Below, in pieces: positions 47,290 to 60,885 of a stretch of 64,000 nt of DNA. Location of the stretch: NCBI RefSeq assembly GCF_964340395.1, contig NC_135558.1, positions 11,082,501 through 11,146,500 on the forward strand, written 5' to 3'. The number at the start of each line of letters is the position of its first letter. Position 1 is the stretch's first letter. The notes below the pieces were generated by a model that was not told where the DNA came from, made no database searches, and saw only the letters and a program-made list of their open reading frames with translations. The stretch comes from Glandiceps talaboti (Eukaryota > Hemichordata > Enteropneusta > Spengelidae). Both the position numbers and the translations under genes were made by a program.

Positions 47290-50190
47290 GCTGATGCTGT
47301 GTAGCATAGTTTCTCTGCAGTTACCGTCTGTGGTTTTGCAAGGATTGTAGACAACTAACGTGTTGTTTTGAAAATACCCTTCTTTTATAGTGTTTTCATA
47401 AAAATGATTGGCACACTTGTTTTCTGAGTGACGTCAATCGCCCAGCTTGGGATGTGGCCAACATAAAAACCATACTTGTTGTTTACGAATCAATTCATGT
47501 AAAATACAAACAAAAAATAGCGTGTTTTCCTTTATATCAAAACGTTTTGTTTGTTGTGTATTTTCTGAAGGATTTGTATATTTTATTCTCGTCAAATATA
47601 AACAAAAATAAACGTAAAATAAGCTCTCCTTTGTGTTGTTTTCACGTTATCAAGAAATGCGTGCGGAAGATAGTGCGTACCACGAACTTTTGGAGTTCTC
47701 TTGAACTGTCGCATGGCGTGACAAGTACCGTGATACCACTCGCTCTGGATTTTTTTGCGATGTTTACCTACAATACATTAAGATAACAATCACGTAAATA
47801 AATATACATGTGTAACAGCTTTAAAACACATCTTTGTAAACTGTAGCAATACGCATATACGGGGAGATCTAGCGAACTCTACATATAGTAGGGGTTATTA
47901 ACCCTTTCGTGACAAGAGACGAGTTTTAAATAATATGGGGACCCAATGTGTATGAATATTTTCATAATTACAATAATATTACTTTATTAGGAAGTAACAT
48001 ATCTTTAATTCCAGTCTAAAATGAAGTTGATATATGCCAAAAACTTACATAAAACAAGAATTTTGTCCAAACAATTTTGGCGGGAATGTTTTCAGTATTG
48101 AAGGGGTTAAATGGCCGCGACAAGTTTGATTCTTCTTTGATGACCTGATCCTTGGGTTTTCTGGTGCCGTTCCAGTAATTCTACAATATTACGAATGGCG
48201 TCTTTGTATTTCCTTTTAGTTTACATATCTAAATTGGATTAAATGATTTCTCCCAAAATGTAAACTTTTTTTCAAAAACAATTGATTTGGACTGAGTACA
48301 CACATCTCTTTTGACGACTTACTATGTATATGACATGTTTAGACGTGCACTAACGGAAGAGTCACAGCTTCGGCGTAGACACAATTTTGTTTAGCTCGAG
48401 AATAAAATAATGAAATTTTGGACTGTCATATTAAACTGCAATTTCCTTATTATTAAATGCAAACGTGTCAATTTTTTTACATTTTGAAGGAAGCATTATT
48501 TTTATTGATGATATAGATGGTTAAACCCCAAAAGTTGTAACTGTATGTGGACTTCTTTTTTATATATAAATCGTTACCACCAAACATATAGAAACAGTTC
48601 AATGATCTTCAATTCTTCCCTTGAACTGGATTACATGTCGACCAGTCGTTGAAGGCATTGCATACACTGCTTTTTGACGTCCATAGTTAAACAAAACGAA
48701 CGAATAGTCCATTTATTTGTTTTTAAAGAAAAGGAGGACTGGTTCCCTAAAATCGATTGGAAGATAGTTAACTTCAATACATCACCGGGAAGTTCGGATG
48801 ACCTCGATTTGAAAGACGTGACATTGTAGATTATATGTTAAATTACACGTACACAAATATTAATATATGGACTTTAATCGACAGACTAACCCTAGTATGG
48901 GGGAAACATAGGTACAGCAAACCATGTCATGTACCATTCTCACAAACCAGAGTTTTATTCTTCCGCGACACTGCGAAATAACGGTGCTGTAAAAGAAGCT
49001 GTGGTTTATAGGACGATGGTCACATATTGGCCTCTGTATCATCAGCAATTTTGAAGGAACAACATGTAGCGCAAAAAAAAAGTTTAAAAGCAGTACAAAA
49101 ATTGAATCAGCAGGGTTATTCATTATGTTCTTTGGTCCAGCTGCTTTTACCGGGAAGGTGTCGCGGGGAGATGAAGCTGGCGATCTCCAGCGAGGCGTGT
49201 GAGGCCCGCTGTTGTGTCATGCTGTGGGTACGGAACGTGTCTATTTATTATGTATCATTACAAAAGGTAGTGGAGCAAACAACTAACAATCAAACGTATT
49301 TCATGTTTTGTAAAGTTTGTAAAGAAACAAATGTACAATATACTATTGCAGGGAATGTAAGATTTTTTTTCTCCCGAGCCTTTACTGCTAGTACGTCACA
49401 CTCAAGCTACCTACAACAGTACTTTTGAGATTGGTTTTCCAATACAGATAAACAACAATATATGTATTTCATTTCACCTAACTCTGTTATTGGTGTACCA
49501 TGATCAATACATGTACACACATATATTTTACAACTCTTCTATATATCAATGGCATTAATATTGTCATACTAATGCAAAAATATTGGCATTTCGTGACATT
49601 TCACCATGTTTCACTACAGTCTGCTGATACATCCCAACATTTACACACACACACACACACACACAGGCGTCCATATCAAATGCCACTGCCATACACACAT
49701 TTGTATGAATGCTTTTTTATGAAAGGATTTTACATTTCATCTGCTGACCATCACAAAACGAATAAGTTTATGCAGACAACACAGTCATTGTACTCATAAC
49801 AAAGTGTTACTAAAAACTGCAGAATACAAACTGACTTGTGCAAAATTCATGCAAAATCATTGTCATTTTATTCAATTTCATTGTTATTTCAAATGACATT
49901 TCAAAGTGATATTTATATGGAATTACAGTAAAGCATGTAATTGTACAAGTCTTTTTTTTCTTTGAAAGAATCTTTGCCATTATATTGCCGCCATTTTGAT
50001 AAAAACAAAAGAATTACAAAACGAAACTATGGCGGCAGCATTTTGATAAGGTCTGATCAATTTGAGTAATCAGACACTATAACAAGTTTTTCTAAAACAT
50101 TTAAGTGTCATTTGAATATTTAAAGCAATATTTTACTTCTTGTTTGGAATGCCTCATTATATAAAAAATACTGTCATCAACTCTGCGACC
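47290..50190. other. Intergenic, no gene seen
   Basis: AT-rich. The open frames at 47454-47786 and 49027-49428 (+) match no family I know. A dispersed repeat lies at 48935-49020 and a short (CA)n near 49645. TTTATT at 49866-49871 may be the DPM2 poly(A) signal on the minus strand. Confidence 0.35.
48935..49020 (+). repeat. Dispersed repeat, copy 1
   Basis: Shares CATTCTCACAAACCAGAG, GCGACACTRCGAAATAAC and GTGTGGTTTA-like words, in the same order and on the same strand, with 62048-62145. The family is unknown; a non-autonomous element is likely. Confidence 0.6.
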
Positions 50191-50193
50191 ACC

Positions 50194-53100
50194 TCAACTT
50201 GTTTTCTTCTTTTTGTTGGCTGTGATTATGATCACAAATATACCTAGAACAAAAACAACGATGAAGTACATTATGCAATCCTTAACCACCCACCTGCATG
50301 ATATTTTTAGAACTTACAGGATTTTTTAAAATGGTATGTCAATTTCCAACTTTTTGTACTTATATTATTTTACTATATGTGTACATGCAATGAAATATAT
50401 TTATTGTTGCTATGGGCATGGTCATGGTTGCTATGGAATCTTGCACATTGCCTCAAGTTAGTATTGATAGCACTGGGGATTATTTGTCTTTCTTACACAC
50501 AGACAGGAAGTGTGTCATGTCAGTACAAGTTTTGATCAGAAAAGAAAATCATTCTGTTATAAGTTACGTTATTTCTACGTTATTTGAAATCAACAAAGCA
50601 TTACAATTATGAATTATCAAATAATATGGAAGTCTGGCAGTGATACACAACAGAATGGTTTTCCTTCAATAATATGACCAGAAACTCGCACTGACCATGC
50701 ACTCAGCCAGGGAGTGTAAAGATCAAATGTGTACTAGGTATTATAGGAGTGTGTATATACAATGGGGTGTATGACACATTCCAGCTAAAACATGCTTACT
50801 GAACATCCTCACAAATTGGCACTTAATGAAGAATGCACCTTACCAGCCAATTTGCCTGCAAATTGACGATACTCAAATCTTTCAAAGCTTTGTCAAGGCA
50901 AAACTGTTTTGGTCCTTTTTAAATAATGAAAGAAATATGGAGGTTTGCCACCTTGTTTTTGAAAAAATCAACTGTCCTCCACCCCCCCCCCCCACCCCCC
51001 ACCCCCTCTATATTTGACAACCAGATTGGAATCTGAAATAGGTTTTTTAAGATCATTTTGACCTTACTTCAATAATCTGCATGGTGACCCGTGACTTGTT
51101 TTCTTGATTTGAACTAAGAATGGTTTGTGTTTTTTGAACAACCAAACAGAAGAAGTGTAAGACTTTTATTTCTGAAGTGCAGATTACATTAAAGGGCAAA
51201 CAAAGTTTAGGCTCATTTTATCTCAGCTGCATTTTATTATACTTTGGGGAACCAAAACAGTCATTGTCACCAATTCTACATTGTGCATCTCTCTCTAAAA
51301 TAGACTTATAAAATTGGCAAATCTTGCACTCAGGCAAGGCATTCTGGGAAACAAAATTCTTCATCTGAAGCTATTGTTTCAAGACATGTTTGGCGCCTAA
51401 CTGTGTTTCTTTCCCAGGATGCCTTGCCCCAGTGCACAGCAGGTCTCTTCTAAGCCAGCTTTGCCAATTTTTATAATGCTATCGTATTTTAGTAGCAGGG
51501 TGGTAAAAATGACTTTTCTTGAATCCCTAAGCATAACGAAATGCAGCAAAGATAAATCCCCTTATTTGAGTCTGTTTTTTTCCAAGATGATGAGTCCACT
51601 TTGCATTAAATTGGTCTAAAACGTGGTCCATTGTCCTTTACCAAATCATAACTGCCATTAATTGGCCCACAATGATGCCTCCTAATTTTTAAAAGATTAA
51701 AGTTTACACATAAATACATTTTTATTTTGGTCTAAACTTTAATCTTTTAAAAATCTGTAATGATCTAAAATGGGACATCGGTTTTGGTCAAAATGGGTCT
51801 AAAATGGGGGCTGGGGTTTCCAGCATTGGCCACACAACCCTACTAGAGCTGGCCACTGGTCCTGCCCCCAGGGGTAGTAACATCGCTAGATGGCAATAAC
51901 CTGACATACATAAAGCAGTAACCTTTTTAAATCAAAGTCTACTAATCAGATATGATCAGTACATAGTATTATCGTAATGACGCACGTAAAGATTTTATTT
52001 ATTGCAATTCTTTCTCAAGTACTTTGAGTTGGAAACAGTTCTAACAACTTTATCAGTCAGATGAAGACATTCAACTTTGATACGTTGGCATTTAAAATAG
52101 CACGAACTGAGTTTATAAACTCTTCTCCTCTGATTAATACCTACATAAAACTTTCTAATGCAACGTTTATGCTGGTGCATGCCTTCGATGGCATTAAAAT
52201 CATATACTGGCAATATTAGCACAGTTCAGGTATTACTAGAGGAAGTTCATCATACTTTTGAAAATGAAATATTGTGAATGAAGTCTAAAAAAAATACTAC
52301 TTTTCCTCTGTAGTTTGAAAGGGGCTGGGGAGCTGAAGTAAATCTAAAAGAATTTTAATATTTTTTTTTCAATCCTACTTTGATCTTCAGACGTTACCCC
52401 TAACGACTTCTAAGATGTTTTGAAGAAATGCATTTTGTAACTTGTAACTACTTATTTGTGGTTTATCTAGTGACAAAGCGAGGGACATCGTGACATTGTG
52501 AAACCAGGTCTCCTCATATGACACTTAATGTGGGTCACTTGTCAAAGGTGAAAGGTCAAGAAGTGCCCTCGACATCACTTCAGAAATGTTATTGGAGAGA
52601 TGAAAATAACATGTTTTCTTGCTTGGACAATGATGTTTATATTTGTATTGATTGACATATCATAAAAACACACAAATCATGGATGTTTATTTATATAAAT
52701 TACGACAAATATTGGGATCAATGCCTAATAAAGTTACAATATCTCACACACATCTACCCAGTGTTCCAAAATCTTGGCAAGAGAGCTAGTTCCCCTGGTA
52801 TTTTTCTGGAATCTCACCAAAGGGTATGATCTATCCAAGCTTTACTAGTTTTACCCCCTCCTTGTCCCACCAAGAATATGGTACTATGTACGGAAATATC
52901 ATCGTGCCAGTGCAATATATAAAGGTTGTATCTGCCATGAAATTGTATAGGCAGATACGAGCTTACTCCACTGACGCAATGATATACGCAAGTTTTACAT
53001 GACATCTGTCATCTGTTACTCAACTGTTCAAACATTTCAGCAACAAACCTTCATTCCCTGGTATTTTACTGCAGTTCTACCAAAAGGTATGATACATGTT

Positions 53101-55385
53101 ACAGAAATCTACACAATTTATACCAATTTTCCCCATTCTTACTGTGGTCCCCATCAAAAAAGGTATGATACACACTGCAAAAATCTATACAAGTTCTACC
53201 AGTTTTTACCCTTCTTACAGCATTCCCATCTAAAGTGGTTGATTAGTTGTAGTGCTAGATTTATATTAGCTGAATACGTGCAAAAGCAATTTTTTCTGTG
53301 GAAATAAGTCCCAATAACATACTTTACAAGTTGTCATATTTCTATAGTCAACTCTTGTGAAAGATCAGTGTTTTTTCTAAAGGTGGTAAGTAGGTAAAAT
53401 CTACCAGGGTTTCCATATAATTTTACCTGGGTTCCCAAACAAAATTACCATAGATTCAATTGGGAAACAGTCATTTTTATCCCATTCTCCCTTTCTGTTA
53501 CTGGGGTTCCCCAACCTTAGCAAAAACACTGAAGGTGTCAATAATACATGTAGTTTGCACTGAATAAGATGGGCCAACTGGGTGAGTTATTTACAACTTG
53601 TGTCTACTTTCCCCTTGCACTGCCTGCAAAACAAAATGTGACCGACATGTCCTAAATTGCCATTCTGCCAAATATTTCATATGCCAAAAAAAACCTACGA
53701 TATAACAACATGGAGGTAATTATACAAATGATAAGAGTTTGATCTCCCAGCTGCTATAAAGTTCCAGCTACCAACAATTACCCTTTACAAAATGGTGATA
53801 ATTGTGACCCCCTAACTTACCAATAAATCCTAGTGCTATAACACCAGCTACGATAGGAATAATAACAGCATAGGCCCTAGGCAGGAAATACTGGTGAATG
53901 AAGTAGTTTTCATCCACAAATGGCTGCAAACAAATATTAAAACATTGTAAATACTATAGAAAAAGGATAACTATTCTCATATATAAATATATGCACAGAT
54001 ACATTGTTTGTGTTTTCCAATATTTCTAACTACACATATCACAAATAAAAATCATACCATTAATTCACAAGGTATTATTTTTTTAACATTTCGCAAATAG
54101 ATACTTTGGTCTTGAAGGATGTGCTAGGGTTCTCAATAGATTATGATACTAGTATAATGTATAGAAATCTATGCAGCTATACCGATCCCTCTTCACATCG
54201 CCCTCACTCCCCACCCCTGTATAAACTGAGATATCAAAATCTTGAGTAAAAATATTGAGTAAAAATATTGAGTAGCACTTACCAGGATGATAACCCATAT
54301 GGTGTAATAGAGGAAAATAAGGCCTGACAGGCCTACCATACCCAGCCCAACAACACGGTCTGTACTTGTGGCCTGTGTCATCAAATATATGTACCGTAAG
54401 GTAAGTGTATGCATGCTTGGTGGAATGTATCAACAAATGTATGTACTGTGACTAAGATCAGTGTATGCTTGGTGGAATGTATCAATAATTGTATGTACCA
54501 TGCGATCAGTGTATGCTTGGTGGAATGTATCAATAATTGTATGTACCATGCGATCACTGCATGCCTGGTGGAATGTATCAACAAATGTATGTACAGTGAG
54601 ATCAGTGTATATTATAAACTAAATCTACCAAAGTATTCAAATTTCATATTGATGTCATTAGTTTATAACAATTATGCTGGTAAATCTACATTTGTTCAGA
54701 CAAATATTTGAAACAACATATATTTGTCAACATATCGGAGATAAAAGTACATAGTACGTACTTAAAGCTTGCATTCAATCTTCAATGGGTAAATGTATGA
54801 CTGACAGTCATAGTCAGTCAGACAGACAGATGGGTGGACAGACGGATAGGTGGGCAGGTGGGTGGGTGGATGGATGGACAGACGGACGGACGGATGGACG
54901 AATGGACGAATGACAGGCAGATGGATGGACAGACGGGCGGATGCATGGACGGACGGACTGACTGACTGACAGACAGATGGACGGAAGCATAGACAGTCAG
55001 GCTGGCAGACGGACGGATGACAGACGAATTGAATGAATGAATGAATGAATGAATGAATGAATGAATGAATGAATGAATAGTAGAGATACATCAGTTTTTC
55101 AGTCTGATTATAAACGTATTTAAAAACAAAATTTCACCACACATAGCTTCTTGGAGAATTTCCATGATATTGTTTATCTATTGCCAATATAAAGTTTGAA
55201 AGTGGTACGTACGTGGTGTATGTGTAGATGTGTGAGTGAGTGGCCATATGAAATGGTTAGCGAATTATGGAATATTTGTGAAGTTAGAAGAAACATGCAT
55301 CAACTACCATCCATGTCATGTATTAATATGTGGAAAATTAGCGATGTGACGGGAAAGTTACAGAGAGCGAGAGAAAACTTACCAT
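50194..55385 (-). CDS. DPM2: DPM2, dolichol-phosphate-mannose synthase subunit 2
   Basis: Four exons on the minus strand: 55383-55385 (ATG alone, followed by the donor GTAAGTTTTC), 54283-54372, 53821-53923 and 50194-50243, giving 81 residues (human DPM2 has 84). The protein starts M-ATSTDRVVGLGMVGLS, has two membrane helices (about 10-30 and 50-72), the conserved loop PFVDENYFIHQYFLPRAYAV, and ends in a lysine-rich cytosolic tail (ANKKKKTS). DPM2 stabilises the DPM1 catalytic and DPM3 subunits in the ER membrane, making the mannose donor for N-glycans, GPI anchors and O- and C-mannosylation. Intron 3 is about 3.6 kb. Exons 2-4 are secure; the ATG-only exon 1 is inferred from frame and donor. 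It starts head to head with the MRH receptor gene. Confidence 0.9.
51686..51753. repeat. Perfect 21-bp inverted repeat
   Basis: Arms 51686-51706 and 51733-51753 (TTTTTAAAAGATTAAAGTTT and complement) with a 26-base loop, within DPM2 intron 3. Confidence 0.7.
54405..54612. repeat. Tandem repeat, ~50-58-bp unit, four copies
   Basis: Units contain TGCTTGGTGGAATGTATCAA then TAATTGTATGTACCATGCGA and TCAGTGTA. The array lies in DPM2 intron 1, starting some 30 bp upstream of exon 2. Confidence 0.8.
54815..55078. repeat. Degenerate GGAC/GGAT/CAGA repeats and (GAAT)n
   Basis: About 200 bp of degenerate four-base units (GACA, GACG, GGTG, GGAT), then pure GAATs at about 55029-55077. It lies in DPM2 intron 1. 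Confidence 0.9.
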
Positions 55386-55716
55386 ATTACCTCTTGACAG
55401 ACTTTAATATCAACCCATTATACATAGATTGTGGGTTCGAGAGTAAAAAATAACATTCTCTCTTACCAAGCAATAATTAGTTAATGTTCATCTATAAGCA
55501 AAATATATTTGATTGATTTTTGTTTAGAAATATGTAATAAAATTGCAAGTGTTATCACTATTCGTCCACTTATTAATTTACGAATAATGCTCTACAAAAT
55601 CAGCACTGGTGTGATTTAAAGATGGCCGACATCGTGAATGAATGAAATAATTCAATGAGGGAAAAAAATTTACGAATAGTCCACACCCAATATTTCAATT
55701 TTCTTTAAAATATCGT
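55386..55716. promoter_or_regulatory. Likely shared promoter of DPM2 and the MRH receptor
   Basis: The two start codons lie 331 bp apart on opposite strands, so both 5' UTRs and promoters must fit here. The plus strand holds AAAGATGGCCGAC (55618-55630), close to the YY1 site AAGATGGCGGC found in TATA-less housekeeping promoters. No clear TATA box for either side. Which gene the site serves is not known. Confidence 0.5.
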
Positions 55717-58700
55717 ATGATGTTTCTCAAGATGGGCATTTTTCAAATATCCTCAAAATTTTTCGAAAAATCACTACGGAGAACTTTTATCATCACGTGT
55801 GGTTTGTTAAGCCTGTCACTGCAGAAGGTTACAACTCAGGTCACCTGTATTAGTAATGAACCATGCAAGTGTAAACTCTCCGATGGAAGTGGCGAGTTGG
55901 ACTTGACTTCACTGGCGGGAAACAGCACCAACCCAACATTTAGTGGAATAACTGGCGGCGACGGAGACAAGTATTGGTTCGATCCCTGTGTCGATTTTTC
56001 TGTGAGTGGGCCAGCGAACAATTCTTGCACAGATGTTCGAGTGTGCAGATATGCAGTCGACCAAGATAACTATTTCAGTTGTGGATCTTCAGAACCGGAA
56101 TATGTGTATTTTGAACAAAACAATTCCATCACTTTGATCTATAATAACAGTATGTGAATATTTTGATTGAAATTTTGTGTTTTATTCTGTGGTAGAAAGG
56201 CACTAGTGTAGCATGCAGCATGGCTATTGAATGTGGTGGTGTATTAAACAAGTTGGTGGTACACTTGTAACTGCACAATCTCATTACAAAATGGTTAGTT
56301 GGTTTTCTTTACTTGTCACTTATCTCTTCTCTTTATATTTTCATTTTGTGCACTTTCTGATTTTGGGCAGCTGCTACTGTTTCAATCGCACAACATACAA
56401 AGTTGTGGGTCCATTGAGGCACAGATGATCCTTTATCACCTAGCTGCAATAATTGTGGAGTTTGTTGTGATTTTGAGGGTTTTCTCTTCCGTTTTTTGTT
56501 CTTTTTTTCATTCTGATGTTTAATTTTGATGGGGTTGGGGTACCTCTGAACATTTCTTAGGCCTTGAAGGCTGCATAATTAATTTGCAGAAAAATCCATC
56601 CAACTTTGCGATTCAGATCTGAATCGCTTCCATCTATTTGCATTAACATTACAGGAATTGTAGTGTTTGCTGCCAGTTAAACATCGAAAGGAAAAAAAGA
56701 ACAAAAAACAGAAGGAAAAAACCCTCAAAATCACAACAAACACTACAATTATTGCAGCAATTCATTGCCCAAAGTGAAATCAAACAGTAGAATAGAACAG
56801 AACAACATACAATTACAAGTGTTTTCACATCCTAACTTTTTTTGCATTTTTTCTTTTTAATTTGGAAATGATTATTATACCAATATGTTGTTATTTGTCA
56901 TAGTTTTTGAGTGTATTTGTATATGCCTTATTAGTATGCGTGTATATATTAAGCTAAATATGTGTTACAATGCAGACATAGATTTGTGTGGCTTTGTGTG
57001 TTATGTAACATTTTTTTCCCTTTTACAAACAGGATAAAATAATTTGCATTAGTTGTATGTAGAAGATACATATAGAGTACATCACGAACATGTCAAAACA
57101 TATTATCATGAGATTCCTATATTGTAACTACAATTCAATTCAATTCAATGCAGTTGATTCCAGATAACTTAATATTTTACCTCAAAAGTATACAAATACT
57201 CTCATATTCAGAAGTAACAGAAATAATTCCCAAATATTTGCTGACATCTCTTCATTATCAATATCATTATCAACAAAAATTGGGGCATTAACTTTCCGTG
57301 ATTTTTGACTAAGTAGAAATTATAACTATCAGCATTCGTAGAGTCCATGAAGATTTTATTTATGCAAACATACATTAATATTGGTACATGTAGGTACAAG
57401 ATTATTCCATGTGGAAACAAAATTGTAGTGTCAAATAGAAATTGTAGCATTTAAATGTAGTTATTCTATGTCATAGCAATTTATGCATGTCATGACCAAT
57501 GCATAGCTCAATATATTCAAAATCACTTTCAGTTTCCTCACTTTATCTTAAATTAAGCTTGCAGAGGTATACTTATATTATTCACCAATATTTTTCTTCA
57601 TTCGGCCTAAACGAGCTCATGACATAAAGGTTTTACCATTAATCGTCTTTAACTGGTAATGACAAGGCCCCTCATGTTGCTCATATTTTCCTCAGCTGAA
57701 TGAAGAAAATTATTGGGAAATCATATTTAAAAATCACCCAAAAAAATGAAACATTGAGAAGATAAAATCTACTCAAGGTGAATTATAAAGACTGTAATGC
57801 AGGTTTGGTAAACTTTTCAACAATTTGCCTTTAAATATGCCATTGATTTCAGAAAGAAAAATCTGTCTGTAAAGTTAATTCATGCCATAAAATTTACCAT
57901 ATCCTATTGACAAAGTAATCTCTTGTGAATGAATGTATGTAGAGCACAAAAGTGGACCAATGCAATGATTACACATAGGGTTTGACTTCCTAGCATAAAC
58001 CTGATTTCTATCATATGCAATGACTGGATCCTGTTTTACAAGTGTCCCATCTTTTGTCATACAAATTTCAGTCAAATCTATTTGATTTCTGGGAGCAAAC
58101 TACAGTCTGAAGTGTTCATATTCTAGTTCATGTTTTGCTATGGTTTTGGGATCCCAGTAACAGAGGTTTTTAAGTAGAGATGCACTGATTTCCCTACCTG
58201 TGTAATTATAAATGTTTAGGAGAACCCTGGTTAAACACCTGTGTAGATTTACATACTTCCACACCATTGACAAAAACACTGATGGTCATTTATAAGATTA
58301 ATGTATTTAGTAGATGAAGTCGTAGATTTAATACGTAATATTTCACTCTTGTGTTCAGGTGAAGAAGGCGTAGCCTTGAAACTGACATCAGTGGTTGTAA
58401 AATGCATAGACACATCAACAGACAAACTCATTGTGTATGGTAGAGATACAAACCATCCAGAGTTATACAACATGACTTTAGAAAGCAAGTATGGATGTCT
58501 TGTGATGACACCACCACCCCCACCACCACCATCATATGGAGTTAGTGCTGGAACAATGCTGATTGTTATTGTGCTTAGTGCATTTATTCTATACTGTGGC
58601 GTGGGTAAGTTTTAACACACTTTCACAATACTCATTGGAATCATATCTTTTCAAGGGATTTAATTTAGTGTTTCAAAAGGTTTATATGCAAGTCCGAAAT

Positions 58701-59118
58701 TTTGAAATACTCAGGGAACATTTCTGAAAGCGTACATGTATATTTATCAATGGATAATGAAATTTAGGAAGTAGTCAGTATTAAAAATGACATTTTCAAA
58801 ACCTTAATTGCTTGAAATGTAAACTTTCCTTTCCTAGGAATTTTGGAATTTACAGGACTTTGAAAGGTAGAAAAATTGTAATATGTAATAAATTGTAAAA
58901 ATTGTAATTGTAATATTTTTAACATTTTCTTTTTTTATCTATTTTGAATCATATCAGGATGTCTTTTTCATAGAACGGTGTATGGTGCCCAGGGTACAGA
59001 TCAAATACCACATTATGTATTCTGGTCATCACTACCGGGACTTATCAAAGATGGATGGTTATTTGCTACAGAACGATGTCGACAGACAAAGGAACCAGAA
59101 GGTTATGACAGTTTGTAA
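55717..59118 (+). CDS. MRH-domain type I membrane receptor (M6PR/Atg27-like)
   Basis: Three exons, 55717-56149, 58359-58604 and 58958-59118, joined in phase 1 each time, give 279 residues. Order: signal sequence (about 23-41, TFIITCGLLSLSL), a Cys-rich lumenal MRH-type domain (about 44-195: CKCKLSDGSGELDLTSL, YWFDPCVDFS, YFSCG, SKYGC), a proline stretch, one membrane helix (about 208-228, GTMLIVIVLSAFILYC) and a cytosolic tail with YGAQGTDQIPHYVFW and LIKDG. That tail matches the cation-dependent mannose-6-phosphate receptor (RKG..GVEMIPH..FW..LP.LV.DG). It ends YDSL, a YxxPhi-type sorting signal for AP adaptors. A role in Golgi-endosome transport is inferred by family. Whether the lumenal domain binds mannose-6-phosphate is uncertain: the full set of binding residues was not traced. 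Intron 1 holds an inverted repeat. Confidence 0.85.
56443..56760. mobile_element. Inverted-repeat element in intron 1 of the MRH gene
   Basis: Arms 56443-56509 and 56691-56760 are inverted copies of about 67-70 bp (GCTGCAATAATTGT, TTTGTTGTGATTTTGAGGGT, TTTTTTGTTC) with a ~180-bp spacer. Non-coding, MITE-like. Confidence 0.7.
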
Positions 59119-60400
59119 AAGACGTATCAAGTCCAGTCCAGACCAGTCCAACTCACCTTGTTTTATGCATAGGGGAACATCTCCAAATGTCACACAAGTT
59201 CAGGAAGTTAAATTTGTTTGTTCAGATCAAATCCAAGCACCCCCCCCCCCCTCCCAAGTTCACAAGTTTGATATTAAAATATACGATAGACTATACATTG
59301 CATTTAAACACAGTTGTGTTCTGCCTATAGTTGCTGGTTCAAAACCATACATAGAGAAATACCTGTATATCATATAGGGATGTTATAGTATATTTATTAT
59401 TTCCACACAATAATTTCTTCCATTGATTATTTCCACATAATAATTTCTTCTGTTGACTCATTGACTCTGGATTCAGAATTGTAAATTGAGTATACCTTTG
59501 ACAATACTGATAAGACAAACATCAGTGATGGGAATTTATTTCAAAAAAGTTTTAATTCAACGAGTAGAAATGTTTATTCATAATGTATATGTAGTTTAGT
59601 GTGAAAACGACCCCTAACCTTCATCTTTAAAGAATAGAACTTGCTTCAGGAGCTTGTGTGATATTTTGAGACAGCCCCTTAGTTTCTGACCTTCAATTCT
59701 GATTGTATCAATCCCATTAAAGGCCTTCATGATCGACTGGTTCACCAACATTTGCATCAACGTAATAGTTTAGTCTAATTTAACACAACAAACATCAATG
59801 TTTTGTGGATTTTTAGAACTAGGCAATGTATTTATTAATTTATGCAGGTATTTGTATTAATTAATTAATTTATTCATATATCTATTTGCATTCTTCACTC
59901 CATGTTTCCAATGCAGTATTTTTACTGTGCATGTAGTTAACATTTATTTACATACACCTGACCAACCAGCATAACATCATTATGCTAATGACGTCTGAGA
60001 GAATCAAACGAAATCAACGTAGTCACTTCAAAACTAGATTCCAAAAAAAGGTAACTTTATTGCTATTATTTATTTACTTGTTTGTAATTAGTTCACAATT
60101 GTATGGTTTTTGGGAAAGTTGTAATAACGAAAGTATCAAAATAGAAAAAAAAATTATTTGCCAATTTTGTGAACTTTCAGTGTTAAGTTACATGTAGAAG
60201 GTTTATATTTTGTAATGTAGAGTAGAGAAGAATGGTATTGTAATATTGTAATTGTAGTAATGTTAGTTTGATGGATTGAGAGGATGGTAATGACAGAGGC
60301 AGACATTTTGCAGCCAAAATGAAAAACATGTGTTATTGTAAATTATAATGTTTGACTAGAAGAACACACTCGTGTTATAAAAGCTCATTTGTGCAAATGT
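59119..60400. other. 3' flank of the MRH gene, no further gene seen
   Basis: Probably includes the 3' UTR of the MRH receptor. A 12-base C run lies at 59240-59251. The 131-codon open frame over 58982-59377 is a shadow of the last exon running on. Confidence 0.4.
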
Positions 60401-60418
60401 TCCATCTAAGTTCATGAA

Positions 60419-60715
60419 CACACTATGTATCAGTTGACTGTGGTCAGACTAAAGAGTAGACGTCATTCACTCTTAGCTTGTACTAGCTAGTAGTCAGATT
60501 CCTGACACACTATTTATCAGATGGCTGTGGTCAGGCTGAAGGGTAGATATCTTTAACTCCTAGCTTGTATTAGCTAGTAGTCAGATCCCTGATATGTACA
60601 CACTATCAGTTGGCTGTGGTCAGACTAAAGAGTAGATGTCTTTAAATCCTAGCTTGTACAGATTCCTGACATGTACACACTATCAGCTGACTGTGGTCAG
60701 GCTGTAGAGTAGTAC
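60419..60715. repeat. Tandem repeat, ~77-94-bp unit, about four copies
   Basis: Units start near 60419, 60504, 60598 and 60675 with CACACTAT, then CAGTTGGCTGTGGTCAGACT and AAAGAGTAGA, and most include CCTAGCTTGTA and CAGATTCCTGA. Confidence 0.8.
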
Positions 60716-60885
60716 AACTGATGGATAATGACAGCGTTCCCTATTAAAGGGAATGCATGAGGATCTTTCAGTTAAAGCAACCTATCAGATAGTGGTTGTT
60801 TGTGATCAGAGTCATTGTACCATATACATACATTATGGAGAAGAGTCTGTTTGATATAGACTTTAAGATATGTCACTAAGCCTCC

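Noticed and set aside
49027-49428. 133-codon open frame
   Set aside because: No ATG at its start, no recognised domain, and it overlaps a dispersed repeat.
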